Assembly: GCA_937923125.1 (NCBI GenBank)
Contig: CALALK010000328.1
Coordinates: 1-13,192 of the forward strand
Length of the DNA stretch: 13,192 nt
Reading direction: 5' to 3'
From: an uncultured Carnobacterium sp.
GTDB lineage: Bacteria; Bacillota; Bacilli; Lactobacillales; Aerococcaceae
Positions 13,180 through 13,192 of this stretch are shown in pieces. The number at the start of each line of letters is the position of its first letter. The stretch's first letter is position 1. The notes beneath the pieces were generated by a model. That model saw only the letters and a program-made list of their open reading frames with translations, was not told where the DNA came from and searched no databases. The translations under genes were made by a program, and so were the position numbers.

Positions 13180-13192
13180 AGAAATACATTTA

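Overview
The window comes from a low-GC Gram-positive bacterium. Strong AGGAGG-type ribosome binding sites, streptococcal-style TrpXYZ and sortase A proteins, a lipobox-anchored flavoprotein and an HrtBA/two-component block point to Lactobacillales (Carnobacteriaceae, enterococcal or streptococcal side). I cannot place it more narrowly by eye. There are no rRNA or tRNA genes, CRISPR arrays or transposase genes.

Layout. (1) 1-2435, minus strand: a tryptophan-type ABC importer operon, trpX-trpY-trpZ, with trpZ cut by the window edge. It is preceded by a clear sigma-A promoter, a 17-codon leader ORF with its own Shine-Dalgarno and one Trp codon, mutually exclusive stem-loops and an intrinsic terminator before trpX. 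This is a leader-peptide attenuator and the most interesting part of the window. (2) 2497-4162, plus strand: a surface-anchored fumarate-reductase-like flavoprotein, divergent from trpX, with its own extended -10 promoter and a cre-like palindrome between the two promoters. (3) 4165-6127, minus strand: flavodoxin, a terminator, then a small winged-helix protein and an LtrA-family membrane protein with no visible promoter of their own. (4) 6128-6512: a gene-free region dominated by a 220-bp foldback structure. (5) 6549-7424, plus strand: a cation diffusion facilitator, probably starting at TTG. (6) 7467-8911, minus strand: a YbxB/RsmC-like methyltransferase followed by sortase A. (7) 9100-9372, minus strand: a small NATD1/YjdJ-type acetyltransferase with a long, structured 3' region. 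(8) 9481-13123, minus strand: hrtB-hrtA (heme/toxic-compound efflux ABC system), then an OmpR-type response regulator and a short-loop histidine kinase. An HssR-like direct repeat lies upstream of hrtB.

How the genes work together. The hrtBA-regulator-kinase block reads as a self-contained sense-and-export module: the kinase signals to the regulator, which would bind the GTCATAT repeats and activate the transporter. The kinase/regulator pair also has a basal promoter of its own. The trp importer appears to be controlled by translation of the leader peptide. The fumarate-reductase-like lipoprotein carries neither heme nor an FMN-binding domain, so it needs an external electron donor not encoded here. 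Several database-style starts are too long and are corrected here from ribosome binding sites (trpX, flavodoxin, CDF, methyltransferase, acetyltransferase, response regulator, hrtA).
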